Below, one piece after another: positions 43,628 through 51,919 of a DNA stretch of 64,000 bases; positions within the stretch are counted from its first letter, which is position 1, and every line of letters starts with the position of its first letter. Source of the DNA: Nostoc sp. CHAB 5824. GTDB taxonomy: Bacteria > Cyanobacteriota > Cyanobacteriia > Cyanobacteriales > Nostocaceae. The translations under genes and the position numbers were made by a program. The stretch spans positions 124,001 to 188,000 of the forward strand of contig NZ_JAIVFT010000014.1 in assembly GCF_020829665.1 (NCBI RefSeq), read 5' to 3'. A model generated the notes under the pieces. That model made no database searches, had not been told where the DNA came from, and worked only from the letters and a program-made list of their open reading frames with translations.

Positions 43628-46093
43628 ATGTTGACCTCACCACAAATACCCCCCAACGCCTACACCTATGCACCCCAGCAGCACCCCAACTTAATACTCG
43701 GTAGCCTGCAACTGCTTTTCTGGCTTTTCTTTCGCCCTTCAGCGTGGCATAACCATCTCAAGCGCATTGACCCCATTTTAGACACCAACTCCTCGCTGAT
43801 TATCTTGTTAAGACAAGCGCGATGGCGAAACCTTGCTCTGCGACGGCTGCTCATCCAGGGATACTTCATCTTGCCTATTCTGGCTAACTTACTGCTGGGC
43901 TTGATGCTGTGGATGTCGAGTAAAGAAATCGCAAATATAGCTTTTCCCGTGACGTTCGGCGTGGTGTTCGGCGTGGCGTTCTGCGTGGCATTCGACGTGG
44001 TATTCGGCGTAGGGTTAAGTGTAGCGTTCGGCGTGGGGTTAAGCGTAGCGTTCGGCGTGGGGTTAAGCGTAGCGTCCTGCGTGCCGTACCGCGTGGCGTT
44101 CGACGTGCCGTACCGCGTGGCGTTCGACGTGCCGTACGGCATGGCGTTCGGCGTGGGGCCAACAGTGGAGTACCAAGTGGCGTTCAAAGTGCCATTCGGC
44201 GTGGCGTTCTGCGTGGCGTTCGGCGTGGCATTCGGCGTGGCGTTCGACGTGGCATTCGGCGTGGCATTCGGCGTGGCGTTCGGCCTGGGGTTAAGTGTGG
44301 CGTTCTGCGTGGCGTTCAAAGTCCAGTTCGACGTATGGTTAACAATGAAGTTATGCGTGGCGGGAGGCGTGGGAGTAACTATTAACTCTTGGCGATCTGT
44401 TCTATTCTTTCCATTTCTCTTTGTCTGGAATTATCTCCTCTATAGATTAGACAAGAGGCGTAATGGTAGGAGCTTTTGTTTATTGCGCTATCACTCAGCC
44501 TTCTGGGATGAGTGGCAGTTTTTACATCTGCCTGGTTTGGACGAGCATCTTCTCTTCGTAATCGAAAATAACCCAGTTGAAGGCAAAGCTGCTTTAGAAT
44601 ATCTCAGTACCAGCCCCCAGCGCTGGGCGGCTCAAGCTGCACAAATTGAACTGGATGCACGCAGTTTACAAGTCTGTGCTGATGTGGAAGCTATTCGTAA
44701 CGCTCATGGCAGTCTGGTAATTGACGAACTAAGGAGTGAAATTAGCCCTCTCCTACAAATCTTTAGCCGTATCAGTGAGGATGTAGATGCTGCTCTCAAT
44801 CAAGCAAGTGCTTATAACCAGCGCTTAGTCCTCAGAGATGTTGCAGATACATTAAATCTACAGTTAGAGAACTTGCATCGTAGCAGCGACAAATACACAG
44901 TCCGTTTCTACCCCATCATCAAAAGTTGGCGTGAGATAATAACTAACTATGTAGGAGAACTGGCTAGGATTACTGAACTCCGCCAAGAAATTGATAATCC
45001 CTACACTATTGGCGTACCACTCTATGAGCAACTAGAAATTTTCACCGGACGCACCAGCATTGGCTTACGCATAGAGCAATTACTGCGCGATCGCCGTCGC
45101 CCACCTCTGCTACTATACGGTCAGCGACGTATGGGTAAAACTTCCCTCCTCTACAACATAGGAAAGTTACTACCTAGTAACATCATCCCCATGTTTGTAG
45201 ACTTGCAAGGCGCACCTTCATCAGCTAGTGACCATGCAGGTTTTCTCTACAATCTGGCTAGAAAGATGGAGAAGTCAGCGAAAAAGCAAGGTGTAATTTT
45301 ACCGTCCCTAGCCCGCGAAGTGTTAAAATCTGACCCCTTTACCTATTTCTATGAATGGCTAGATAAAGTAGAACAGGTTCTAGAACAAAATACCGCCTTA
45401 CTAGCGCTAGATGAATTTGAGGTGCTGGACAACGCCATAGCCAAAGGTCGTTTTGATGAACAGGATGTTTTGGGTATGCTGCGTCACCTCATCCAACATC
45501 GTCCCCGCTTCAAGGTTTTACTAGCTGGCTCTCATACTATCGAAGAATATCAGCGCTGGGCTAGTTATCTAATTAATGTCCAAGTAGTACATATTTCGTA
45601 TCTCAAAGAAGCGGAAGCACGACAATTAATTGAACATCCTGTCAAAGATTTTACTCTCCGCTATGAACCTAACGCCGTTGAGCGGGTACTGCAACTCACG
45701 CGCTGTCACCCATTGTTAGTACAACTACTCTGTGCGGAAATTATTGTCCTTAAGAACGAACAAGACCCCTCTATCCGGCGATTGGCAATTTTAGCAGATG
45801 TGGAAGCCGCAATACCTAAAGCTTTGCAAAGTGGGGGCTTTTTCTTTGCTGACATTCAAAACAACCAAGTAGACGCCACTGGACAAGCTATTTTACGTTT
45901 TATCGCCGCTCAAGGGGAAGGAGCTATAGTTAGCCGCCAAACTCTATTACAACAGTTCCTTCATGCTGATATTACTTTTAACTTGCTGTTACAACGTGAG
46001 TTAATTGAGGAAGTTGACGACGGCTATCGCTTCCAAGTAGAGTTGATTCGCTGTTGGTTTTTTCAACCGGACATGATATCAAAGACTCGGTGA
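43628..46093 (+). CDS. GVAF-repeat membrane P-loop ATPase
   Basis: 821 aa from ATG 43628, chosen because AAGGAG lies nine bases upstream; the open frame extends 36 codons further 5' through repeat DNA. Residues about 20-60: soluble; about 75-105: hydrophobic helix. Residues about 105-247: around 36 tandem tetrapeptides of the type (G/C/D)VAF, with variants GVGL and YRVA. Then a helix (about 250-275), a helical soluble region (about 290-470), and an AAA/STAND ATPase (about 475-790): EIFTGRTSIGLRIEQL, Walker A GQRRMGKTSLLYN, Walker B NTALLALDEFE, plus arginine-finger-like stretch. A winged-helix-like end (about 740-815) follows. The family is unnamed to me; it should act at a membrane. Confidence 0.85.
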   Translation: MLTSPQIPPNAYTYAPQQHPNLILGSLQLLFWLFFRPSAWHNHLKRIDPILDTNSSLIILLRQARWRNLALRRLLIQGYFILPILANLLLGLMLWMSSKEIANIAFPVTFGVVFGVAFCVAFDVVFGVGLSVAFGVGLSVAFGVGLSVASCVPYRVAFDVPYRVAFDVPYGMAFGVGPTVEYQVAFKVPFGVAFCVAFGVAFGVAFDVAFGVAFGVAFGLGLSVAFCVAFKVQFDVWLTMKLCVAGGVGVTINSWRSVLFFPFLFVWNYLLYRLDKRRNGRSFCLLRYHSAFWDEWQFLHLPGLDEHLLFVIENNPVEGKAALEYLSTSPQRWAAQAAQIELDARSLQVCADVEAIRNAHGSLVIDELRSEISPLLQIFSRISEDVDAALNQASAYNQRLVLRDVADTLNLQLENLHRSSDKYTVRFYPIIKSWREIITNYVGELARITELRQEIDNPYTIGVPLYEQLEIFTGRTSIGLRIEQLLRDRRRPPLLLYGQRRMGKTSLLYNIGKLLPSNIIPMFVDLQGAPSSASDHAGFLYNLARKMEKSAKKQGVILPSLAREVLKSDPFTYFYEWLDKVEQVLEQNTALLALDEFEVLDNAIAKGRFDEQDVLGMLRHLIQHRPRFKVLLAGSHTIEEYQRWASYLINVQVVHISYLKEAEARQLIEHPVKDFTLRYEPNAVERVLQLTRCHPLLVQLLCAEIIVLKNEQDPSIRRLAILADVEAAIPKALQSGGFFFADIQNNQVDATGQAILRFIAAQGEGAIVSRQTLLQQFLHADITFNLLLQRELIEEVDDGYRFQVELIRCWFFQPDMISKTR
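43938..44370 (+). repeat. 12-bp coding tandem repeat GTGGCGTTCGGC within the ATPase gene
   Basis: About 36 units, most differing at one to three positions; higher-order 24 and 36 bp blocks are visible (for example GGGTTAAGCGTAGCGTTCGGCGTG repeats at 44005-44060, given in part). Because the unit is a multiple of three, long frames also stay open on the minus strand (NATPNATP... and RRTPRRT...), which are shadows. Confidence 0.92.
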
Positions 46094-46175
46094 CGAAGTT
46101 CAAAGATTCGTTCACGAGTATCAAAGACTCATTAACGGAGTTCAAAGGCTCGTTCACGAGTATCAAAGACTTGTT
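46085..46175. repeat. 21-bp repeats related to 40718-40990
   Basis: Four to five units of the form GTTCACGAGTATCAAAGACTC / GGAGTTCAAAGGCTC; minus-strand frame reads NESLILV/NEPLNSV heptads like the 40.7-kb array. Placed directly after the ATPase stop codon. Confidence 0.8.
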
Positions 46176-46229
46176 CAGTACAATATATTGTGCCCTTACA
46201 ATGATTTTGAATACTAGAAGTTAGTACAG

Positions 46230-46260
46230 TGGTGCGTTACGCCAAAGCCTAACGCACCCT
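46230..46260. repeat. Dispersed hairpin GGTGCGTTACGCC...CCTAACGCACC, copy 2
   Basis: Same inverted repeat as 40579-40609 with two base differences. Confidence 0.75.
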
Positions 46261-46320
46261 ACCAAAACTACTACTAACAATAGAAATGAGAATACATGTG
46301 TATCAGGCTTAGGTGGATCT

Positions 46321-46638
46321 TTACCGCTTGTGCTGGCGTAATTGCTCTACTATATATTCTTCTAGTTCTTGTCTTTCTCTCTTACTCGCATTTCGTTGAT
46401 AAGTTCTTCCTGTTTCTTGCATAAACTTGCGTTTCTCGCTTGGAGAAGATTTGAGTTTACCTCCAGTACCTTGCAGCTTTTGCTGTAATTCTTCCCAAGT
46501 TTTTTCAGCCACACTTTCACCTAGTTTGACCAGTACCTTTGGTAGTAATGTTCTTGCCTCCCTTTGAAAATCTTCTTCTGTCTCAAGGGAAGCTAAATCT
46601 ATATTGCTGAAGTCGATATCGATTTGAAACTTACTCAT
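46321..46638 (-). CDS. Small charged protein, unknown
   Basis: 105 aa, rich in Glu, Lys, Gln and Arg with mostly helical character. The N-terminal IDIDFSNIDLASL and the later KRKFMQETGRTYQRNASKRE give an acidic front and basic tail. No membrane segment or known domain. A small effector or accessory of the adjacent ATPase island is possible; this is conjecture. Confidence 0.55.
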   Translation of the reverse strand: MSKFQIDIDFSNIDLASLETEEDFQREARTLLPKVLVKLGESVAEKTWEELQQKLQGTGGKLKSSPSEKRKFMQETGRTYQRNASKRERQELEEYIVEQLRQHKR

Positions 46639-46764
46639 AGAGTTGTATTTGTTCTTTTAACGATTATTAACACAATGAGGGGAAGATAGGTTTTACTTCT
46701 TTGCCAATCCTAGATAGGATACGAAGATAGCATGATTGAGCAGCTAGTAGATGCCAAGTTCTAA

Positions 46765-47130
46765 ATGGAAGATTTCGTCACGAATTTGACGAGTGTACTT
46801 GCTACAGCAGTTGATATCTTCACTGGCATGATCATTGGTATCGTTGTTTTGGAAGCCGTAGTCAAGATCCTGGTTTTTTTCTTCAGCCGCCGTAAAAAGC
46901 TGAACGAGGCTAAAGAGGAAATTCGGCTAGCGTTGGGTATGTGGCTGGCTCTTTCCCTTGAGTTTGCATTGGCTGCTGACATTTTACGTAGCACGATCGC
47001 TTCCACTTGGGATGAAATTGGTAAACTAGCCTCCATCATTGCGCTACGAACAATTCTGAATTTCTTTTTAGCAAAGGAAATTGAGCAAGTAAAGAATAAA
47101 AAGAACAATATCAAGGATGAATCTTTTTAA
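46765..47130 (+). CDS. DUF1622 family membrane protein
   Basis: 121 aa. Three hydrophobic helices (about 15-44, 60-76, 84-103) with the conserved RLALGMWLALSLEFALAADIL, in part, and GMWLALS-EF-ADI spacing that defines DUF1622. Function unknown; the family occurs widely in bacteria as a small inner-membrane protein. Confidence 0.85.
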   Translation: MEDFVTNLTSVLATAVDIFTGMIIGIVVLEAVVKILVFFFSRRKKLNEAKEEIRLALGMWLALSLEFALAADILRSTIASTWDEIGKLASIIALRTILNFFLAKEIEQVKNKKNNIKDESF

Positions 47131-47189
47131 TTTCTCAGTATGGGCAGACGTTCTTTAGCGATCGCTGGTTATATCTAGGACTAGCCCTT

Positions 47190-47455
47190 TCAAGGTGTGT
47201 TATTTTCCTGTTTTTTCTGGTTTAGAATCTTATAAGTTGAGACATGAGGTCGATTCTTGAGGTAAGTCCTCTTTGGCTGAGGTTTTTTTGGGTCTCGCGG
47301 ATGACGACGAAAAGCTCTCAGCTTGGCAAGACCTGCCAGATGTTTGAGAATTTGCGATAATTCGATGAAGGTCATGTTGTGAAAAACACGCCATTCTTCG
47401 GGGGGAATCGCAATCATCATCCCTCTGTAAGTACCCTTGATTTCGTCGGCTAAAG
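47190..47455 (-). pseudogene. 3' end of an IS4-type transposase gene
   Basis: Minus-strand frame ...DEIKGTYRGMMIAIPPEEW...QILKHLAGLAKLRAFRRHPR...HVSTYKIL, quoted in pieces, corresponds to the C-terminus of cyanobacterial DDE transposases. The rest of the gene is absent; at about 47450 the sequence passes directly into a RecD-like fragment read in the opposite direction. Confidence 0.72.
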
Positions 47456-48063
47456 GAGTACAAGCAATCTGCGAGTTAATCGCTGATTTCGTTCCAAGAC
47501 TGGGTTTTAATCCTACCACTGATGTCCAAGTGCTTTGCCCGATGACACGGAGAGCAGTCGGGACTCGCAATCTTAATACCGTGTTGCAGCAATTGATTAA
47601 TCCACCCACCCCCGACAAGGTGGAGATTAATAGAGGTGGGAATTTGTTACGCGAGGGCGATCGCATCATTCAGCTAACCAACGACTACAACCGTGAAGTC
47701 TTCAACGGTGACTTGGGAATTATCCTCGCTATTGATACTGTCGAGCAGGAAGTTACAGTGCAATATGGTGAGCGTACTGTGATTTACGACTATGCTGATC
47801 TCAACGAAATTACTTTAGCCTGGAGCGTGACTATTCATAAAAGCCAGGGGTCAGAATATCCAGTGGTAATTCTGTCAATCTATATGCAGCATTACATAAT
47901 GTTGACCAGGAACCTGTTTTACACCGGGTTAACTCGTGCCAAGAAGCTGGCGCTCGTTGTTGGAGCGAAAAAAGCGATCTCTCTAGCGGTGCGCTCTACC
48001 GATGACCAAAAGCGCTATACACGATTACAGCAGAGGTTACTTCAGGCAGGGCTGCATTGGTGA
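47445..48063 (+). pseudogene. RecD-like helicase, C-terminal fragment
   Basis: About 205 codons. Starts within KGVQAICELIADFVP, and contains VQVLCPMTRRAVGTRNLN and superfamily 1 motifs V-VI (TIHKSQGSEYPVVI, YTGLTRAKKLALVV). A full RecD2-type helicase has over 700 residues; the N-terminal two-thirds, with Walker A, is missing and replaced by a transposase end. Not functional as a helicase. Confidence 0.87.
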
Positions 48064-48153
48064 TATGTTTTGGTTCTTCAAAATAGAAAACTTTATTGAG
48101 CTATTTGATTTATACTTTTAAGTCCCCTGGTTTAAAAAAGCCGAAAAGTTTGT

Positions 48154-49104
48154 ATGTCCAGCCTCAGTTCCGACATGGTTCGCATTTATTTGCAAGAAAT
48201 TGCTCAGTATCCTTTATTAAAGCCAGAGGAAGAAATTGCTTATGGTAGACAGGTACAAGAAATGATTGCCATTGAGCAATCTAAAAATGAACTCACCCAA
48301 CAGCTAGACCGTGAACCAACAATGACAGAATTAGCCAATGCTGTTGAAAAAACCGAAGCACAAATCCGAGCAGCACTACACCTTGGTCAAAAGGCTAAAC
48401 AAAAAATGGTGACAGCTAACCTGCGACTAGTAGTTTCTGTTGCCAAGAAATACCAGAACCGCAATTTGGAATTTCTAGATTTGATCCAAGAAGGAGCAAT
48501 CGGTTTACAAAAAGGTATAGAAAAGTTTGATCCCAACCGAGGTTATAAGCTATCAACCTACGCCTACTGGTGGATTAGTCAAGCTATAACCAGAGCAATT
48601 GCAGAACAATCGCGCACTATTAGATTGCCTGTTCACCTCACTGAAATACTTAATAAAATTAAAAAAGTGCAGCGAGAAAGCTTTCAAAAACTCGGTCGTC
48701 ATGCCACTGCTGAAGAAATTGCATCAGCATTAAACATAAGCCCCCATAAACTTCGAGAATATCTCACCGCTTCTCGCACAGCCATCTCTTTAAATAAACA
48801 AGTCGGAGATGAGCAAGAGACAGAATTGGGCGAGATTTTAGCTGACGTTGGCGTTTCACCAGAAAAACTCCTCACCCAAGAACTTTTATCGCAAGACGTG
48901 GCGAAATTCTTAGAACCATTGACACCTATACAGCGTCAAGTGTTGACTTTAAGCTTTGGGTTAGAAAATGATCAGCATTTCAATCTCGCTCAGATTGGCC
49001 AACAGCTAAACCTCAGCCGAGAACGGATTCGTCAAATCCAGGTCAAAGCTATAAGTATTCTCCGCCATCATCAAAATGACATCCAAGAGTATTTATTTGA
49101 TTAA
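48154..49104 (+). CDS. Group 2 RNA polymerase sigma-70 factor
   Basis: 316 aa. Region 1.2 SSDMVRIYLQEIAQYPLL, region 2 NLRLVVSVAKKYQNRNLEFLDLIQEG (in part) with WWISQAITRAIAEQ, region 3, and region 4 LSRERIRQIQVKAI. This is a non-essential primary-like factor of the cyanobacterial SigB/C/D/E class, directing stress or nutrient responses. Which paralogue it is cannot be settled here. Stands alone between a truncated helicase and IS debris. Confidence 0.95.
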   Translation: MSSLSSDMVRIYLQEIAQYPLLKPEEEIAYGRQVQEMIAIEQSKNELTQQLDREPTMTELANAVEKTEAQIRAALHLGQKAKQKMVTANLRLVVSVAKKYQNRNLEFLDLIQEGAIGLQKGIEKFDPNRGYKLSTYAYWWISQAITRAIAEQSRTIRLPVHLTEILNKIKKVQRESFQKLGRHATAEEIASALNISPHKLREYLTASRTAISLNKQVGDEQETELGEILADVGVSPEKLLTQELLSQDVAKFLEPLTPIQRQVLTLSFGLENDQHFNLAQIGQQLNLSRERIRQIQVKAISILRHHQNDIQEYLFD

Positions 49105-49177
49105 GAGGATGTTTTAGTCAGATGATGCACGGATCTTAAAACTATATTTAAAGAAGTAAGACCACAATAGGTAATCA

Positions 49178-49392
49178 ATGCCCAGCAAAACAATCGATGT
49201 CCGAGAGTACACCGTCAGAGCGCATAAGCGGGAAATTCACACTCGCGTTTTCAACTTCGTATGTAAGCAGTGCGAACAACCGACCCCTAGAGTTACTTTT
49301 GGTGTGCGACCGCTCTACTGTGAAACATGCCGTCCGCCACAAGGACCCAAGAAATCAGTAGTCCCTCTTAAGAAGAGAAAACCCAAAGCTTG
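49178..49392 (+). pseudogene. Small zinc-ribbon-like protein interrupted by IS debris
   Basis: MPSKTIDVREYTVRAHKREI and CKQC...YCETC (two CxxC pairs 18 residues apart) indicate a zinc ribbon. The Lys/Arg/Pro-rich end KKRKPKA marks the natural C-terminus, but no stop follows: the frame runs directly into transposase sequence. Small proteins like this occur on cyanobacterial plasmids and mobile regions. A 16-bp word ATTTAAAGAAGTAAGA occurs both before (49146) and after (49411) it. Confidence 0.6.
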
Positions 49393-50039
49393 TGCAGAGT
49401 ATAAAGACTTATTTAAAGAAGTAAGAAATTATGAGTGCTTCAAATATTTACACTTGGGGATAATATCAACGATAAAAAGAAAATCATTACCAGAAATAGC
49501 AAAAGTCGTAAGTATAAACTCAGCACAGTCATTACACCATTTTCTAGCCAATTCAGATTGGTCAATAGATAAAATAAAAAGTCGAAGATTAAATAAACTC
49601 AAGAAAGGATTAGATGGAAACGCCATTACGCTAGTAATAGATGAAACTGGAGATAGGAAGAAAGGCAAAAAGACTGATTATGTAGCAAGACAATATCTAG
49701 GGAGTGTGGGAAAAATTGATAATGGTAACGTTTGCAGTCAATGTTTATGGAGTTTACTGTGATATAACGTTTCCATTAATTGTAAAAGTATTCAAACCTA
49801 AAGGGACGCTAAAACCAGAAGATAAATATAAAACTAAAATAGAGTTAGCATCAGAAATTATTACAGAATTAATTGAATCAGGCTTTAATATTGAGCGGGT
49901 ACTGGCAGATAGTTTATATGGTGAGCCAGCGCGTTGGGCGGGTTCCCCGACTTGAAGCGACTGGCGAACCCGTAAGGGTGAAAGCAGTGAATTTATTAGA
50001 AAACTAGCTGAATATAAATTAGATTATGTCGTAGCAATT
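49393..50039 (+). pseudogene. IS701-like transposase remnant, frameshifted, with a 57-bp insertion
   Basis: Frame 1 carries FKYLHLGIISTIKRKSLPEI, SAQSLHHFLANSDWSID and VIDETGDRKKGKKTDYVARQ (DDE first Asp). Near 49730 a frameshift moves the reading to VNVYGVYCDITFPLI...KTKIELASEIITELIESGF, with ...ADSLYG (second Asp). At 49921 a 57-bp dispersed repeat is inserted between two GTGA copies, bringing stops; after it EFIRKLAEYKLDYVVAI resumes. The 3' part is missing. Confidence 0.85.
49921..49981. repeat. 57-bp dispersed repeat inserted in the transposase remnant
   Basis: GTGA at 49921-49924 and again at 49978-49981 bracket GCCAGCGCGTTGGGCGGGTT...GAACCCGTAAGG, an imperfect palindrome. The native transposase sequence is contiguous when one GTGA plus the repeat is removed. 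Confidence 0.8.
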
Positions 50040-50528
50040 GTGCGGGTAACGCTGTACCGTGATAACCACGCCTGGTGTCCTTACTGTCAAAAAGTTTGGT
50101 TATGGCTAGAGGAAAAACAGATCCCCTACCGCATCGAAAAAGTGACAATGTTCTGCTATGGGGAGAAAGAAAGTTCGTACAAACGTAAGGTACCATCAGG
50201 AATGCTCCCCGCAATCGAGCTAGATGGAAGGATTATTAAGGAAAGCGATGACATTTTGATCGCTTTGGAAAAGGTTTTTGCTCCATTGAGCCAAGGAATA
50301 GAAGACCCTACAGTGATTCCTCTACGTCAATTAGAACGACTTTTATTTAGAGCCTGGTGCGCTTGGCTATGCTCTAGAGCAGCTTCCTCTCAACAAGAAC
50401 AACGTAACCGAGAACAATTTATCGGAGTGGTGGCTCAGGTCGAGTCGGTTCTGGGTTGCACCCCAAGCCCTTACTTTCTGGATAGCTTCGGCATCTTAAC
50501 CCAAAAGGATTTGGAAACTTTAACTTAG
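50040..50528 (+). pseudogene. Glutathione S-transferase, truncated at both ends
   Basis: Begins at the GTG joined to transposase sequence. VTLYRDNHAWCPYCQKVWLW is the thioredoxin-fold start of the cyanobacterial GST type that normally has a longer N-terminus (about 400 aa total); catalytic CPYC is present. The frame stops shortly after SPYFLDSFG, losing most of the helical C-terminal domain. Lost start and end: the product is unlikely to work as a transferase. Confidence 0.82.
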
Positions 50529-50548
50529 ATCAGGCAGTCGAAAGAGAA

Positions 50549-50899
50549 TTGACATATTTACAAGAAAATCGACTAGGTGCGATCTGGCTTGATACACTTC
50601 ATAGAGTTATAAATGAATATCCAGGCAGCATTATTACGGAAGAGCTTGAGCAGGGCGGATACACCAAAGCCCTTAGCAATTTTGAGCAATTACGCGCTAA
50701 CACGCATGGTGAAACTCTGATTTACCTGATGCAAGGGTTGTGGCTAATTTTTCACAAAGATAAAAATTTTAGCTTTAAAAGCTATAGCCCTTTCAGTAGT
50801 GAAGACATAAAGGTAGTGATCAAACTTTATATAAACACATTAATCTGCGTGTTAATCGCAGAATCAGAACTTTCGTCTATGCAAGCGTCCGTCGAATAA
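50549..50899 (+). pseudogene. Fragment of an unidentified helical protein
   Basis: The frame is open upstream to about 50486 (PKGFGNFNLDQAVERE), without an ATG; the first start is TTG at 50549. Content such as QENRLGAIWLDTLHRVINEY and VVIKLYINTLICVLIAE looks genuine but has no recognised domain. It begins where the GST fragment is cut off, so it is probably the 3' part of another gene joined by rearrangement. Confidence 0.4.
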
Positions 50900-51062
50900 C
50901 TAATACTGAAAGTGGTGTATGTCTAATGCAACCAAAAGCCTCTTGCGCTAAAAGTCGACGCTCCGGTTAAGCAACATATTAAGCTTACGAGCTTAGGTGT
51001 AACTCAATGGATGGGCTTCTTACCTCAGCCCATCCTACCGCGCTTGAGTGCAAACGACATTC

Positions 51063-51431
51063 TTATTTCTGTTTGCAGCTAGCGGTAAGTTCTACATTGT
51101 AGAAAGTCCCTGGTTTGGGACTAATTGAACGCAACTGCTGGATAAAAGCATTAAATGTTGTATTACTTATGCCGAAGCCAGCTTCAGCACAAGCAGATAA
51201 ACCTCCTTCGATGGGAATAGATCCGGCCCTGGGACTATATACAATGAATTTATCGACGGTGCTAGTGCCGACTGCAAATCCGATAACCTGGCGAACTGTT
51301 CGCAAAGCAGCATTATCTAAAGAACCACCAATACTGCCAATACTGATATTAACCGCACGACTTTCAGCCACAGCTGGCGCACTGATCGACAATACTGCCC
51401 CAACAATCATCAAACAGGTGAACTTCAACAT
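51063..51431 (-). CDS. Small secreted protein, unknown
   Basis: 122 aa from ATG 51431 (GGAGAGG six bases upstream). Signal peptide MLKFTCLMIVGAVLSISAPA with cleavage near AVA-E, then a mature domain with two Cys (CAEAG..., TASCKQK) that could form a disulfide. No family recognised. Confidence 0.72.
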   Translation of the reverse strand: MLKFTCLMIVGAVLSISAPAVAESRAVNISIGSIGGSLDNAALRTVRQVIGFAVGTSTVDKFIVYSPRAGSIPIEGGLSACAEAGFGISNTTFNAFIQQLRSISPKPGTFYNVELTASCKQK

Positions 51432-51778
51432 TATCCTCTCCTCCAAAAAATTGAAAAACTAATAATTAGGTTTTGACATGGATGAAGTATATCAGAGACG
51501 CAAGTCATGTAAGGTTTTCAGACACGCTTGTATGTGTGTAAACTACAAAATCTCTGATTCTGAACTTTTGAGGATTACTTCAGCATTACGTCTTTCCTTT
51601 TCTGAAGAATGTTAATTTCTTAAAAATTCTTCAGAAAATCGCCTTTGCAGACAGACCCCTGGCTGTCTAATCAGTATTTAAGGGCTTGAGACTCAAGCAC
51701 AGTTAGAACTCAAGGCATGGACATCTCCAATTTTGACGGAATAACACAAAGCGTCGTTTTTTCTACCTAACTTTCTCA

Positions 51779-51915
51779 CGCCATCCATTCAGTCCACTGG
51801 GGCGCATCTGTCACCAATTGAGCAAACTTATCAAGGTCAACATCCTCAAACTCCAGCATCACACCGCAACGCTCATCAATCGTTAGGGTACTGAGTAATT
51901 GATGAGGCAGTATGT
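51779..51915 (-). pseudogene. Short gene fragment downstream of the decarboxylase
   Basis: A minus-strand frame without a start codon reads LPHQLLSTLTIDERCGVMLE...APQWTEWMA then TGA. It looks like the C-terminal part of a small protein; nothing more can be said. Confidence 0.35.
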
Positions 51916-51919
51916 TGCT

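Noticed and set aside
43666..44319. Long minus-strand frame with NATPNATP repeats
   Set aside because: It is the antisense of the GVAF array; the 12-bp repeat leaves several frames open. No start signals or family.
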